Source: Elusimicrobia bacterium GWA2_51_34
Lineage (GTDB): Bacteria > Elusimicrobiota > Elusimicrobia > Elusimicrobiales > UBA9959
Direction of reading: 5' to 3'
Assembly: GCA_001799565.1 (NCBI GenBank)
Contig: MGTS01000021.1
Location: 95,984-159,983 of the forward strand
Length of the DNA: 64,000 nucleotides
Below the pieces are notes generated by a model. That model had not been told where the DNA came from, made no database searches, and worked only from the letters and a program-made list of their open reading frames with translations. How positions within the stretch are numbered: position 1 is the stretch's first letter; each line of letters opens with the position of its first letter. Both the position numbers and the translations under genes were made by a program. Positions 16,540-24,148 of the stretch are shown piece after piece.

Positions 16540-17721
16540 TTATTTTGTCACCGTCGTTCCCGCGCGGCCCTGCAGCGTTTCAACGAACAAGTCGGTCTTG
16601 GTTATATAGGCGGCGCTCCCGCCGTTTTTCATGAACTCAATCACGGCTTTTATCTTCGGGCCCATGGAACCGGCGGGGAAAGGCCGGGGGTCGCGGTTAT
16701 AGATAGCTTCAAGTTCCGAAACCTTAATAACGCGCAAATCCTGCTGGTCAGGCTTCTGATAATTGAGTTTTGCCCCGTCCTCTCCGGTAAATATTGTCAG
16801 CGTAACCTCCACCTCTTCGCCGCGCGCCCTGGCGCGGTTCATGAGCATGTTGCCAAGCAGGGCGGAGGCCAGATCCTTGTCAATAACGGCTTCCACCCCG
16901 GTATACATTTTTAGTTTATCCTTCTTTCCCGCGGGCCTTGAGAAATCAACGCCGTAGTTGCAGTGGTAGACCTCGCGGCCGTTCTCACACGACGGCTCCA
17001 CTTCCCGCACGGGCAGGCCGCCGCCGCCTACGGTTATGGGAATAAGGCCTTTGGCGAGCAACGCCTCTATGGCGTCTATTTCAACAATGTCCGAGGGGGC
17101 GGGAGACGGGACCACCCGACGCCATATTTCCTTGCCGTCGGAACCTTTCTTATAAAGCTTCATCGCCCAGCCGTTATCGGAAATGCGCGTTACGGCTTCC
17201 TCCTTGGTATAGGAAGGCCCGATATACTTTGAGGGATTCTTGAAATCGGGGTCGTTCTTATCCACCACCACCTGAGTCACTATGCCGGTAACCAGGTTGT
17301 CTATACCCCTTACGTTCAATTCGTTGTTAAGCTGGGCCAGCATGTAGGCCATGGCGCCCTGCGTGTCGGCGCCGCAAACATCAAGCGGCAACGGAGGCAG
17401 GGTCTCGCGGCAAAGCTCGGCGCGCAAAAGCACATTCCCCACCTGCGGGCCGTTACCGTGGGTCATAACATAGAGATCTTCCGGATATTTTTCAAAAATA
17501 TCGGCCACCAGCTTGGCGGTCTGGGCGGTGCGCCGCCACTGGGTAGCTATGTCGGGATTAACCGCTTTGCCGGTTTTAGGGTCCTTCATCCCCACGGGAG
17601 AGACCTCATTGCCGCCGAAAGCGAAGATCCTTATTCTTTTTACCCCGCCGCCTGCACAGCCGAAGGCGGGCTTTTGTTTTCCTTGATTATCTTTCGAGTA
17701 AGAAGCGGGTGGTGGTGTCAT
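16540..17721 (-). CDS. arcC: Carbamate kinase
   Basis: 393 residues. Amino-acid kinase fold with FAFGGNEVSP near the N-terminus, MTHGNGPQVGNVL (substrate loop), DVCGADTQGAMAYM, TVGGGGLPV and a C-terminal GSMGPKIKAVIEF, all conserved in carbamate kinases. Reaction: carbamoyl phosphate + ADP to ATP + carbamate. Slightly longer than E. coli enzymes (about 310) owing to an N-terminal extension and an insertion around residues 175-205. The start ATG overlaps the stop of the hydrolase remnant (ATGA). It shares strand and spacing with ygeW, the likely source of carbamoyl phosphate. Confidence 0.93.
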   Translation of the reverse strand: MTPPPASYSKDNQGKQKPAFGCAGGGVKRIRIFAFGGNEVSPVGMKDPKTGKAVNPDIATQWRRTAQTAKLVADIFEKYPEDLYVMTHGNGPQVGNVLLRAELCRETLPPLPLDVCGADTQGAMAYMLAQLNNELNVRGIDNLVTGIVTQVVVDKNDPDFKNPSKYIGPSYTKEEAVTRISDNGWAMKLYKKGSDGKEIWRRVVPSPAPSDIVEIDAIEALLAKGLIPITVGGGGLPVREVEPSCENGREVYHCNYGVDFSRPAGKKDKLKMYTGVEAVIDKDLASALLGNMLMNRARARGEEVEVTLTIFTGEDGAKLNYQKPDQQDLRVIKVSELEAIYNRDPRPFPAGSMGPKIKAVIEFMKNGGSAAYITKTDLFVETLQGRAGTTVTK

Positions 17722-17837
17722 GTTTTATCTCCGTTGAGCGTATGTAAATAATCAAAAACGGCTTTTCTCACGGCTTTAAGTAAATTCTGATAACTCTGAG
17801 ACGGCATAAAGGCCGCGCTTCGGGGCGGTTCCGGAAC
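17718..17837 (-). pseudogene. C-terminal remnant of a poly-gamma-glutamate hydrolase gene
   Basis: Directly after the ygeW stop codon, and in the same frame, 39 codons remain open up to a TGA that overlaps the arcC start. The end reads KAVRKAVFDYLHTLNGDK, close to NAVRNAVFDYLHTPKK at the C-terminus of the intact hydrolase at 15758-16432; PSQSYQNLL also parallels PSDLSEFSN. The catalytic part is missing. I read this as the tail of a deleted second copy that once sat just before arcC. Confidence 0.75.
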
Positions 17838-19028
17838 TTACAGGACCCGTTTCCGGCCGGCCTTGAACAGTTCCCCAATCACTTTCGCGGGATTCTTTTT
17901 CGTGCAGGCGGTTATCATGGCCGCGATAACGAAAGGCTTGTACCCGGCTTCTTTGTAAGTCCCTATCCGGTATTTCTCAAATACCCCTGCGGCAACTTCT
18001 CCATTCTTGCAGGAAACGTCCTTGATGTCCGCGGGGAGGCAGTGCAGGTAAAGCCCTTCGCCGTTTTTCGTGAGCGCCATCTTTTTCTCGTCGCAGATCC
18101 AGTCCATGTGCCCGGCGTTCTGGGCAAGACATTCTTTCTCCAGCTCTTTAAGGCCCGCCGTGTCGGCTTTCTCCAGAAGCTGGGTGCGGCGCTCCATAAC
18201 TCTGTAAGGCGCCCAGCTCTTCGGGTAGACGATGTCGGCGTCCCTGAACGCGGTTTCCATACTGTTGGAGACCTTAAAGGACCCGCCGGACTTCTTCGCG
18301 TTGTCGCCGGCCACCTTTATCGTCTCGGGAAGCAGGTCGTAGCCTTCGGGATAGGCAAGCTCTACGTTCATTCCATATCTGGTCATTAAGGCTATAACGC
18401 CCTGGGGGACGGAAAGGGGTTTGCCGTAGCTCGGAGAATACGCCCAGGTCATCGCTATCTTCCTGCCTTTCAACTTCTCAAAGCCGCCGAAATGGTTCTT
18501 TATAAAAAGCATGTCGGCCATCGTCTGAGTAGGGTGGTCCAGGTCGCACTGCAGGTTAACCACGGCAGGGCGCTGGTTCAGCACCCCGTTCTTATAGCCG
18601 TCATCCAGCGCTTCGGCCACTTCTTTCATATAGGTGTGACCTTTGCCGATGAACATATCGTCCCGTATTCCAACCGCTTCGGTCAGGAAGGAGATCATAT
18701 TGGCCGTTTCACGCACAGTTTCACCATGGGCGATCTGCGATTTACCCTCGTCAAGGTCCTGAACAGCCAGCCCCAGCAGGTTGCAGGCGGAGGCGAAGGA
18801 GAACCTGGTCCTGGTAGAATTATCCCGGAAGTTGGAGACGGCAAGGCCGGTCCGGAACATATCAAGCGGGATATTACCCGCGTGAAGCTCCTTCAGCAGC
18901 TCGGCTATAATGAATACGGATTTAAGCTCCGCGTCGGATTTTTCCCAGGTCAGCAGGAAATCCCTGCCATAAAGGGAGGCGCCAAGCTTCTCCAGTTCGG
19001 TTAAAGACTTTGCGATATCGACAGACAT
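17838..19028 (-). CDS. ygeW: YgeW-type knotted carbamoyltransferase
   Basis: 396 residues. Carbamoyl-phosphate loop FRDNSTRTRFSFASACNLLG, the QCDLDHPTQTMAD motif and the HCLPADI motif are present. The DNSTRTR variant and the length separate YgeW from ornithine and aspartate carbamoyltransferases. YgeW proteins occur with ygeY, arcC and ygeX in anaerobic purine/ureide-type catabolism gene sets, where carbamoyl transfer yields carbamoyl phosphate for ATP synthesis by carbamate kinase. It is 49 bases downstream of ygeY. Confidence 0.9.
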   Translation of the reverse strand: MSVDIAKSLTELEKLGASLYGRDFLLTWEKSDAELKSVFIIAELLKELHAGNIPLDMFRTGLAVSNFRDNSTRTRFSFASACNLLGLAVQDLDEGKSQIAHGETVRETANMISFLTEAVGIRDDMFIGKGHTYMKEVAEALDDGYKNGVLNQRPAVVNLQCDLDHPTQTMADMLFIKNHFGGFEKLKGRKIAMTWAYSPSYGKPLSVPQGVIALMTRYGMNVELAYPEGYDLLPETIKVAGDNAKKSGGSFKVSNSMETAFRDADIVYPKSWAPYRVMERRTQLLEKADTAGLKELEKECLAQNAGHMDWICDEKKMALTKNGEGLYLHCLPADIKDVSCKNGEVAAGVFEKYRIGTYKEAGYKPFVIAAMITACTKKNPAKVIGELFKAGRKRVL

Positions 19029-19077
19029 TGTTTACCTCCAGGTATTTTCAGTAAAACGCGGAACCTTAAAAAGTTTC

Positions 19078-20271
19078 CTACAGGTACTGCGGTATGACGG
19101 CATAGAACACGGCGGCCTTCAGCAGGTGGTCTACCGGCATATTCTCGTTGACCGTATGCGCGTATATTTCGTTCGAGGGACCGAACCCTATGGTGGGAAT
19201 ACCCAGGCGGCCGGCGCTGGCCACGCCGTTGGTGGAAAAAACCCATTTGTCAACCACCGGCCTTTTACCGAGCGCCACAGTACCGGCTTTCACCCCGGCC
19301 TGCACCAGCTTGTGGCTCTCCGGCAGCACCCAGGTGGGAAAATATTTTTCCTGCCCCACTTTAAGGCCGGTCCAGGCCGTGGCGTCGTAGTAGAGCACCT
19401 CCACTTTGGCGCCGGCCTTTTTCACGGACGGGAGCCTCTTTATCTCCGCGACGGAAGATTTTAGAGTTTCCCCTATAGTAAGGCGGCGGTCCAGGTAAAT
19501 AGTGCATTCGTCCGGCACGGCGTTATAAGACGGCGTCTTGCACTCTATGCAGGTGACGGCTACCGTGCCCTTGCCTATAAACTTGTCATGCTTCAGTTTT
19601 TTGTTCAGCGCCGTTATCTCCTTCGTGATATCCGCCATCTTCACTACGGCGTTATCGCCGCGCTCGGGAGCGGACGCGTGGCAGGAACGGCCCTTGGTTA
19701 CAACCTTCATTTCCATACGGCCCCTGTGGCCGCGGTATACGGCAAGATTAGTGGGTTCGGTTATCACCACGAAATCCGGTTTAAGCTTCTCTTTTTTTAT
19801 GAGATGCAATAGCGGCAGGCCGTCGCAATCCTCCTCCATCATGGAGCCCACCACCATCAGCGTGTAATCGCCCTCAAGCCCCAGCTCCTTGATGGCCTTG
19901 CCGGCATAAACCATGGAAGCCATTGAAAGCTTCTGGTCGGTAGCGCCGCGGCCGTATATCACTCCGTTCTTCAAAACCCCGCCGAACGGATCTATCTTCC
20001 AGGCGGAGCGGTCGCCTATGCCCACAGTATCTATATGGGCGTCCATCATTATCTTCTTTTTCCCGCTGCCGATAAAACCGATTATATTGCCCATACGGTC
20101 TACTTTAACGCGGTCAAACCCGACTTTAAGCATTTCTTTTTTTATCCGAACCACCAGCTTCCCTTCTTTGGTGGAAAAACTGGGGATCCTGATAATATCC
20201 CGGGCAAAAGCCGTGATGTTTTTTTTGTAGCTTAAAATCGCCCTGTTTATGTCCCTGGAACTGCAATTCAT
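19078..20271 (-). CDS. ygeY: YgeY-type M20 family metallohydrolase
   Basis: 397 residues, M20 dinuclear zinc fold: DAHIDTVG (metal His and catalytic Asp), GRGATDQK (bridging Asp) and MMEEDCDG (catalytic and metal Glu). The order and the DTVGIGDRSAW stretch match YgeY rather than ArgE or DapE; typical YgeY has GRGTSDQEGG where this has GRGATDQKLS. Its neighbours ygeW and arcC support the assignment. The likely role is amide or carbamoyl-amino-acid hydrolysis. GAGGAGG stands just upstream of the ATG, and a TAGAAT-like -10 is seen near 20305. Confidence 0.87.
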   Translation of the reverse strand: MNCSSRDINRAILSYKKNITAFARDIIRIPSFSTKEGKLVVRIKKEMLKVGFDRVKVDRMGNIIGFIGSGKKKIMMDAHIDTVGIGDRSAWKIDPFGGVLKNGVIYGRGATDQKLSMASMVYAGKAIKELGLEGDYTLMVVGSMMEEDCDGLPLLHLIKKEKLKPDFVVITEPTNLAVYRGHRGRMEMKVVTKGRSCHASAPERGDNAVVKMADITKEITALNKKLKHDKFIGKGTVAVTCIECKTPSYNAVPDECTIYLDRRLTIGETLKSSVAEIKRLPSVKKAGAKVEVLYYDATAWTGLKVGQEKYFPTWVLPESHKLVQAGVKAGTVALGKRPVVDKWVFSTNGVASAGRLGIPTIGFGPSNEIYAHTVNENMPVDHLLKAAVFYAVIPQYL

Positions 20272-20392
20272 ATCCGCCTCCTCAATTATCCCTTGTGATA
20301 TTCTAATTTAATATGGAGCCCGCTTCCAAATCCGGTCTCTGCGACCGCGCCATTAAACCTTGCCCTCGTCCACCGGCGCTTTTACACTTTTT

Positions 20393-20638
20393 TCAGCCGC
20401 TAATAATAGCGTCCCATGGCAGAAACGTTACACAAGGCGAAATATTGCTTAATTTTCCCGCCATGCAGGCACGAAAAAGCGCCCTGTTAGCGCCGTAAAC
20501 GCGCTTATATCTTGGATTTTTGAAACAGGCATCGCCTTGAAATCCCCTGGGGGGATTAGCCGGCAACCGGTCACTTTCCGACAGATCATCCATGGCAACG
20601 GCCCTGCAGGAAAAATACTTTTCCAGAGCCGCATACAT
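20393..20638 (-). CDS. Possible small ORF downstream of the hxs genes
   Basis: An 81-codon frame starting MYAALEKYFSCRAVAMDD, with GGAG very close to the ATG (about four bases). It contains four Cys and no His-Xaa-Ser repeat. It follows the second hxsD-like gene on the same strand by about 77 bases. I do not recognise it. It could be a real small protein, a decayed gene or chance; the overlapping frames are about equally open. Confidence 0.3.
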   Translation of the reverse strand: MYAALEKYFSCRAVAMDDLSESDRLPANPPRGFQGDACFKNPRYKRVYGANRALFRACMAGKLSNISPCVTFLPWDAIISG

Positions 20639-20714
20639 ACTCTCCGTTTCAGACTGGTCAAAGATGGGTTTCTGCGCCGAATCGTCCCAAGAGCGCGACA
20701 ACAACAAGAACGAT

Positions 20715-21092
20715 TCACTTACTCGTTGTTTTTACCCTTTTAGTTTTTCCGGTTTCACCGGAGGCGGAAAGTAAAGCCTTGGTGACTATCATGTTGGCTA
20801 TCTTTCCGTTTTTAGCGGCCAGATCAAGCCGGCATTGGTGGTTAAGAACTTCGTTTATAAACTCTCCGGCAATCGCGTCCTCCAAACAACCCTGGCGGAC
20901 CCGCCGAAGCGGTAGTGGCGGGCGATCCTGTCCGCCGCCGGATAATTCAGCTTCCGTACCGCGCGCGGAGAAGGCTAATTTTATATCGGCCCTGTCTGAA
21001 AAAACATAAACCGCAAGTTTAACAGCTTCGGCCGCGTATATTCCTTTGGAAAACATAATCCTGCGCGCGGGAATTTTCAGTTTTTCACCCAT
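20715..21092 (-). CDS. HxsD-like protein (second copy), with P3 repeat insertion
   Basis: 125 residues. The C-terminal part, GEFINEVLNHQCRLDLAAKN then IVTKALLSA, has the pattern of HxsD proteins that accompany His-Xaa-Ser radical SAM maturases. Residues around 50-68 (GGGQDRPPLPLRRVRQGC) are encoded by a partial P3 palindrome and look foreign. It overlaps the end of hxsB by 16 bases, so the two are translationally coupled. Family function is not known in detail; HxsD may help the maturase bind its peptide. Confidence 0.7.
   Translation of the reverse strand: MGEKLKIPARRIMFSKGIYAAEAVKLAVYVFSDRADIKLAFSARGTEAELSGGGQDRPPLPLRRVRQGCLEDAIAGEFINEVLNHQCRLDLAAKNGKIANMIVTKALLSASGETGKTKRVKTTSK
20892..20940. 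repeat. Partial P3 repeat inside the second hxsD-like gene
   Basis: The stretch TGGCGGACCCGCCG, a short spacer, then TGGCGGGCGATCCTGTCC parallels the hairpin part of the P3 copies at 44741-44847 and 60709-60827. It leaves the reading frame open. Confidence 0.55.
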
Positions 21093-22540
21093 TTTTGCAG
21101 TATCTCCCTGTCTTTGGAATTTCTCAGTTTAGAAAATAGAATGCCGAATATTCCTTTCATTAAAGCGCATCTTCCGTTTGTGAGCATATTGCCCCATAGC
21201 GAGCCCTGGGCCTCATAGTTATAAACCGGACAAACCCCGCAATAAGGGCTGTAAACGCATCTTGAACATTCCGGCTGCAAATGAAGTTCGGAAGAAGCCA
21301 GGCAGGACTTTGCGGTGGGACAGGAAACGGCTTTTTTATAACTGTCCTTAAACACATTACCTATCTTAAAAAGCTCGTCTCCTTCCCAGGCCACCATACG
21401 GCCCTCGTCGCAGGTGTAAATATCCCCGTTATGGTTATAGGCTATCTGCCCCACCGTGGCGCCGCAGGGGCAGCGCATATCCAGATACCCGGAGTCCCTA
21501 AAACCGATTATTTTCTCAAGCAGCATGACGGCCATTTTTTCCCTGACCGGGACTCCCGTGCGGTTTAATTTCAGCATATACTCCAGGCTTTCCCTGTAGA
21601 AAGCCGTAAACTCCTCCGCCGTATAGCCGATAACGCCCCAGCTGTTCCTGGCATAACCGATAGGCGAAAGCGGCCTTATGAAAACATCCTCAAGCCCAAG
21701 GCAGGCATATTCGTCAATTATCTCTTTGTGCCGGCCAAGCGAGTACCTGGAAACAGTAAGCAGGGCGCTGGGTTTAAATATCCTGTACCCCGGCGCCTGT
21801 TTAGCGTTCCTGAGCGTAAAATACCTCAGCCATTTGCGGGCCTCAAGCGCGGAATTGCCGCGCGGATAAATTCTGTTCTTATTGTGCAGATCCACAGGGC
21901 CGTCAAGCGAGGTGCAGATGGAAATCTCGTTTTCAAGCAGGAACTGCGCTTTTTCCACCGTCATCACGCTGAAGTTTGAAACAAGAGCCAGGCTGAGGGG
22001 CTTGCCCGATAACTTTTCTTTTTTCCGGGCGTAGATAATGGTCTTTTTAAGCACCTCCCAGTTAAGAAGCGGTTCCCCGCCCTGAAATTCAATGGTCAGG
22101 CCGGGAGCGGTGGTCTGAAAGGCGAAATCCACGCTTTTTTTGGCTGTGGGCCAGTTCATATCCGTGCCTTTGGCGCTCTGGCCTATGGCGCCGGACTGAC
22201 AGTAAAGGCATTTGTGGTTGCACCGCAGAGTCATCACAAAAATATGCAGGCCCGGCCCGACCGTCAGGTGAGAATTCTTTCCCGCCCATTTGGAGGCCAG
22301 GTCGGAAAAATCCAGCATATTTCTGATGAAGCCCTTTGAAACAAGCTCTTCAAAAACTTTGTCTTTTTTATCGGTCTGACCCGCTCGAAAACGCTTGAAA
22401 GCTGCGGCATCAAGCCACGCGTGGCAGCCAAAATCATTGCTGATAAGATAATCGCCTCCAATTTTCCGCCAATAAAACTGCGGCGGGGCGATTGGCGCGG
22501 CCTTACTTTTTACTCTGGCTTTTAAAACGTTTTGCATCAT
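21077..22540 (-). CDS. hxsB: Radical SAM/SPASM maturase of the His-Xaa-Ser system (HxsB-like)
   Basis: 487 residues. The N-terminal part (YWRKIGGDYLISNDFG) is the usual HxsB lead-in. The radical SAM cluster motif CNHKCLYC lies near residue 108, followed by EFQGGEPLLNWE. The C-terminal SPASM-like region has CPCGATVGQIAYNHNGDIYTCDEGRM, then CSRCVYSPYCGVCPV, ligands for auxiliary iron-sulfur clusters. Such enzymes modify ribosomally made peptides. It is flanked by two HxsD-like genes. No HxsC-type second maturase and no HxsA protein with His-Xaa-Ser repeats are seen nearby, so the substrate is not identified. Confidence 0.8.
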   Translation of the reverse strand: MMQNVLKARVKSKAAPIAPPQFYWRKIGGDYLISNDFGCHAWLDAAAFKRFRAGQTDKKDKVFEELVSKGFIRNMLDFSDLASKWAGKNSHLTVGPGLHIFVMTLRCNHKCLYCQSGAIGQSAKGTDMNWPTAKKSVDFAFQTTAPGLTIEFQGGEPLLNWEVLKKTIIYARKKEKLSGKPLSLALVSNFSVMTVEKAQFLLENEISICTSLDGPVDLHNKNRIYPRGNSALEARKWLRYFTLRNAKQAPGYRIFKPSALLTVSRYSLGRHKEIIDEYACLGLEDVFIRPLSPIGYARNSWGVIGYTAEEFTAFYRESLEYMLKLNRTGVPVREKMAVMLLEKIIGFRDSGYLDMRCPCGATVGQIAYNHNGDIYTCDEGRMVAWEGDELFKIGNVFKDSYKKAVSCPTAKSCLASSELHLQPECSRCVYSPYCGVCPVYNYEAQGSLWGNMLTNGRCALMKGIFGILFSKLRNSKDREILQKWVKN

Positions 22541-22984
22541 ATTTTTCTACCCATATTTTGGTTATGCCAAGCGGGTCTTTGCGCGCTTTTCCGGCGGTTT
22601 CCATTTTTATCTCGCGCTCAACCCCGGAGATAAGCGCGTCCAGTTCCTTTTCCTGCGCGGAGTAAGCCCTGAATCTTCAACGGGCGATGGGGTTGCGGTT
22701 GGGCAAAGCGCTTTCAGAACTATAAATTCCATTATCCCTCTGTTGGAATCCGCTATTTCGGAACGCATTTTCTCATCATCCAGCTCCGACTCAAAACGCT
22801 TTTTCAAGCCGGCGCTTTCCCCGGCCGAAGCAGCCGGCTTGGGCTCAAATGTGACCTCTATTTTTCCTTTTTTGCCGGGTGCAAGCAGAACGTACGCCAA
22901 ACCGCTCACGGAGTAAGCCGCGTAGCGGATTGTGTCAGCCTTATACTTTTTCAAACTCACGCTGACTGATATTTTTTCTTTCAA
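22503..22984 (-). pseudogene. HxsD gene with a probable frameshift
   Basis: The upstream frame (22984 down to about 22670) encodes an HxsD-like domain: MKEKISVSVSLKKYKADT, later KKRFESELDDEKMRSEIADS and IMEFIVLKAL. Then the frame degrades to CPTATPSPVEDSGLTPRRKR and stops at 22607. In the next frame, from about 22660, a plausible C-terminus follows: AYSAQEKELDALISGVEREI, then ITKIWVEKYDAKRF, ending at 22503 and overlapping the hxsB start. One shift in about 22650-22680 joins both halves. It could be a real mutation, an assembly error or recoding. Confidence 0.65.
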
Positions 22985-23185
22985 TTCGCCTTCCTCCTCC
23001 TCTTACTCGTATAACTCACACAGGCCGTCACCCCGCTATAGTTATTCGAAACACAAGCTTGACGTCAATTACCCGCGTTTTCATCTCAATATATTTTGTG
23101 AATTTTAACCATGTACAGTCTAATATAAAAAATTGGACCTTTCAAGGCGCATGCCCGGCGTGTGCCAGGCATATCACATATAACA

Positions 23186-23276
23186 GGTTACCGGTTACCG
23201 GTTACTGGTTACTGGTTACTGGTTACTGGTTACTGGTTACTGGTTACTGGTTACTGGTTACTGGTTACCGGTCACT
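23186..23276. repeat. Tandem heptamer array, 13 units of GGTTACT/GGTTACC
   Basis: Thirteen contiguous 7-bp units, mostly GGTTACT, the outer ones GGTTACC and the last GGTCACT. It directly abuts and slightly overlaps the 3' end of the hydrolase gene. No spacer sequences are present, so it is not a CRISPR array. The rest of 22985-23185 holds no supported gene. Confidence 0.95.
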
Positions 23277-24101
23277 GAGCGCCGCTTCGGCCTTCACTTT
23301 CCACTTCATACCCGCTGTCTCTTCCATCAAAGTCGCTCCTGCTCCGGAGAACATATTCACCCCGTGCCCTGAAACGCCCTGCCGGAAAGTGATTTTTCCG
23401 CCATCGTCGGACCCCCCGGGCTCTTTGGCGGGAAGCTTTTGGGCATTGGCCGCCTCAAAAAGACGCAGGGAACTTTGCCAGGCGTAAGAATCGTCAGGAG
23501 AGGCAGCCAAAAGCAGAGCGAAAGGCAGCGAACGATGAAAATACTCCTCAATGCCTACGCCTGCGTAAACAAGCCCCGGAGAAAGCATTATTACCGCGGC
23601 CGGCTTAAGTGAATAGTCAACCGCCGCTTTTAAAACCAGATTCGCCCCCACGCTGGCTCCGCAAAGCACGATATTTGAGGCCGGAATCTTTCTTTTTTTC
23701 AGCCAGGAAACAGCGGCTACAATGTCTTTGGCGGCCGCGTTCCAGTCCCCCGCGCCAAAAGTCCTGTAATCCGTTTTTTTACCCGCGCACTCAAGGCTTT
23801 GGCCGTGTCCCCGCAGGTCAAGCGTCAGCCAGCCCAAACCCCGCGTCTTAAGCAGTTTTTCAAACGGGCCCCATTCGCCTTTACCCGATCCCAAGCCGTG
23901 AACATTTATAAAAACAGGGTTCCCTTTGGCGGGCGCCCCGTAAGAGGCCGCTATAAGGCATCCGTCCGCGGTTTTCAAAAGGATATTCTCAGTCGCGGAC
24001 AACGCCAGAGGCCCGCGTCCGCCTGAGGCGGACAGTGTCTCCGCCGCGCTCAAAAATCCGAACGGAAGAAGGAGTAAAATATGGAAAATTATTATTTTCA
24101 T
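23265..24101 (-). CDS. Exported alpha/beta hydrolase
   Basis: 278 residues with a signal peptide (MKIIIFHILLLLPFGFLSAA). Fold landmarks: INVHGLGSGKGEW (oxyanion region), LDLRGHGQS and the nucleophile elbow CGASVGAN; the late GHGVNMF is the probable catalytic His. The substrate cannot be predicted. Residues about 21-37, right after the signal peptide, are encoded by a 50-nt P2 element read in antisense (SASGGRGPLALSAT). The last codons and the stop lie in the heptamer array. The ATG at 24101 is chosen because it starts the signal peptide. Confidence 0.85.
   Translation of the reverse strand: MKIIIFHILLLLPFGFLSAAETLSASGGRGPLALSATENILLKTADGCLIAASYGAPAKGNPVFINVHGLGSGKGEWGPFEKLLKTRGLGWLTLDLRGHGQSLECAGKKTDYRTFGAGDWNAAAKDIVAAVSWLKKRKIPASNIVLCGASVGANLVLKAAVDYSLKPAAVIMLSPGLVYAGVGIEEYFHRSLPFALLLAASPDDSYAWQSSLRLFEAANAQKLPAKEPGGSDDGGKITFRQGVSGHGVNMFSGAGATLMEETAGMKWKVKAEAALSDR
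23992..24041 (+). repeat. P2 element (50 nt) in the hydrolase gene, antisense to it
   Basis: This segment matches 30361-30410 at 47 of 50 positions. It contains the palindrome GTCCGCCTGAGGCGGAC. It sits in frame just after the signal-peptide codons. Confidence 0.9.
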
Positions 24102-24148
24102 AATACCCCCGTAAGGATTATCTTTCCCGGACCGGAAAAACCGCATGC

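Noticed and set aside
20449-20718. Alternative frame MNRSCCCRALG after the second hxsD-like gene
   Set aside because: It starts with GTG, overlaps the other small frame and has no ribosome site; its composition looks like a shadow frame.
23186-23276. CRISPR array
   Set aside because: Units are contiguous 7-mers without spacers, and no cas gene is present.
23059-23487. Plus-strand frame with repeated VTGYWLL
   Set aside because: It is the translation of the GGTTACT heptamer array and the antisense of the hydrolase gene; no start signal or homology.
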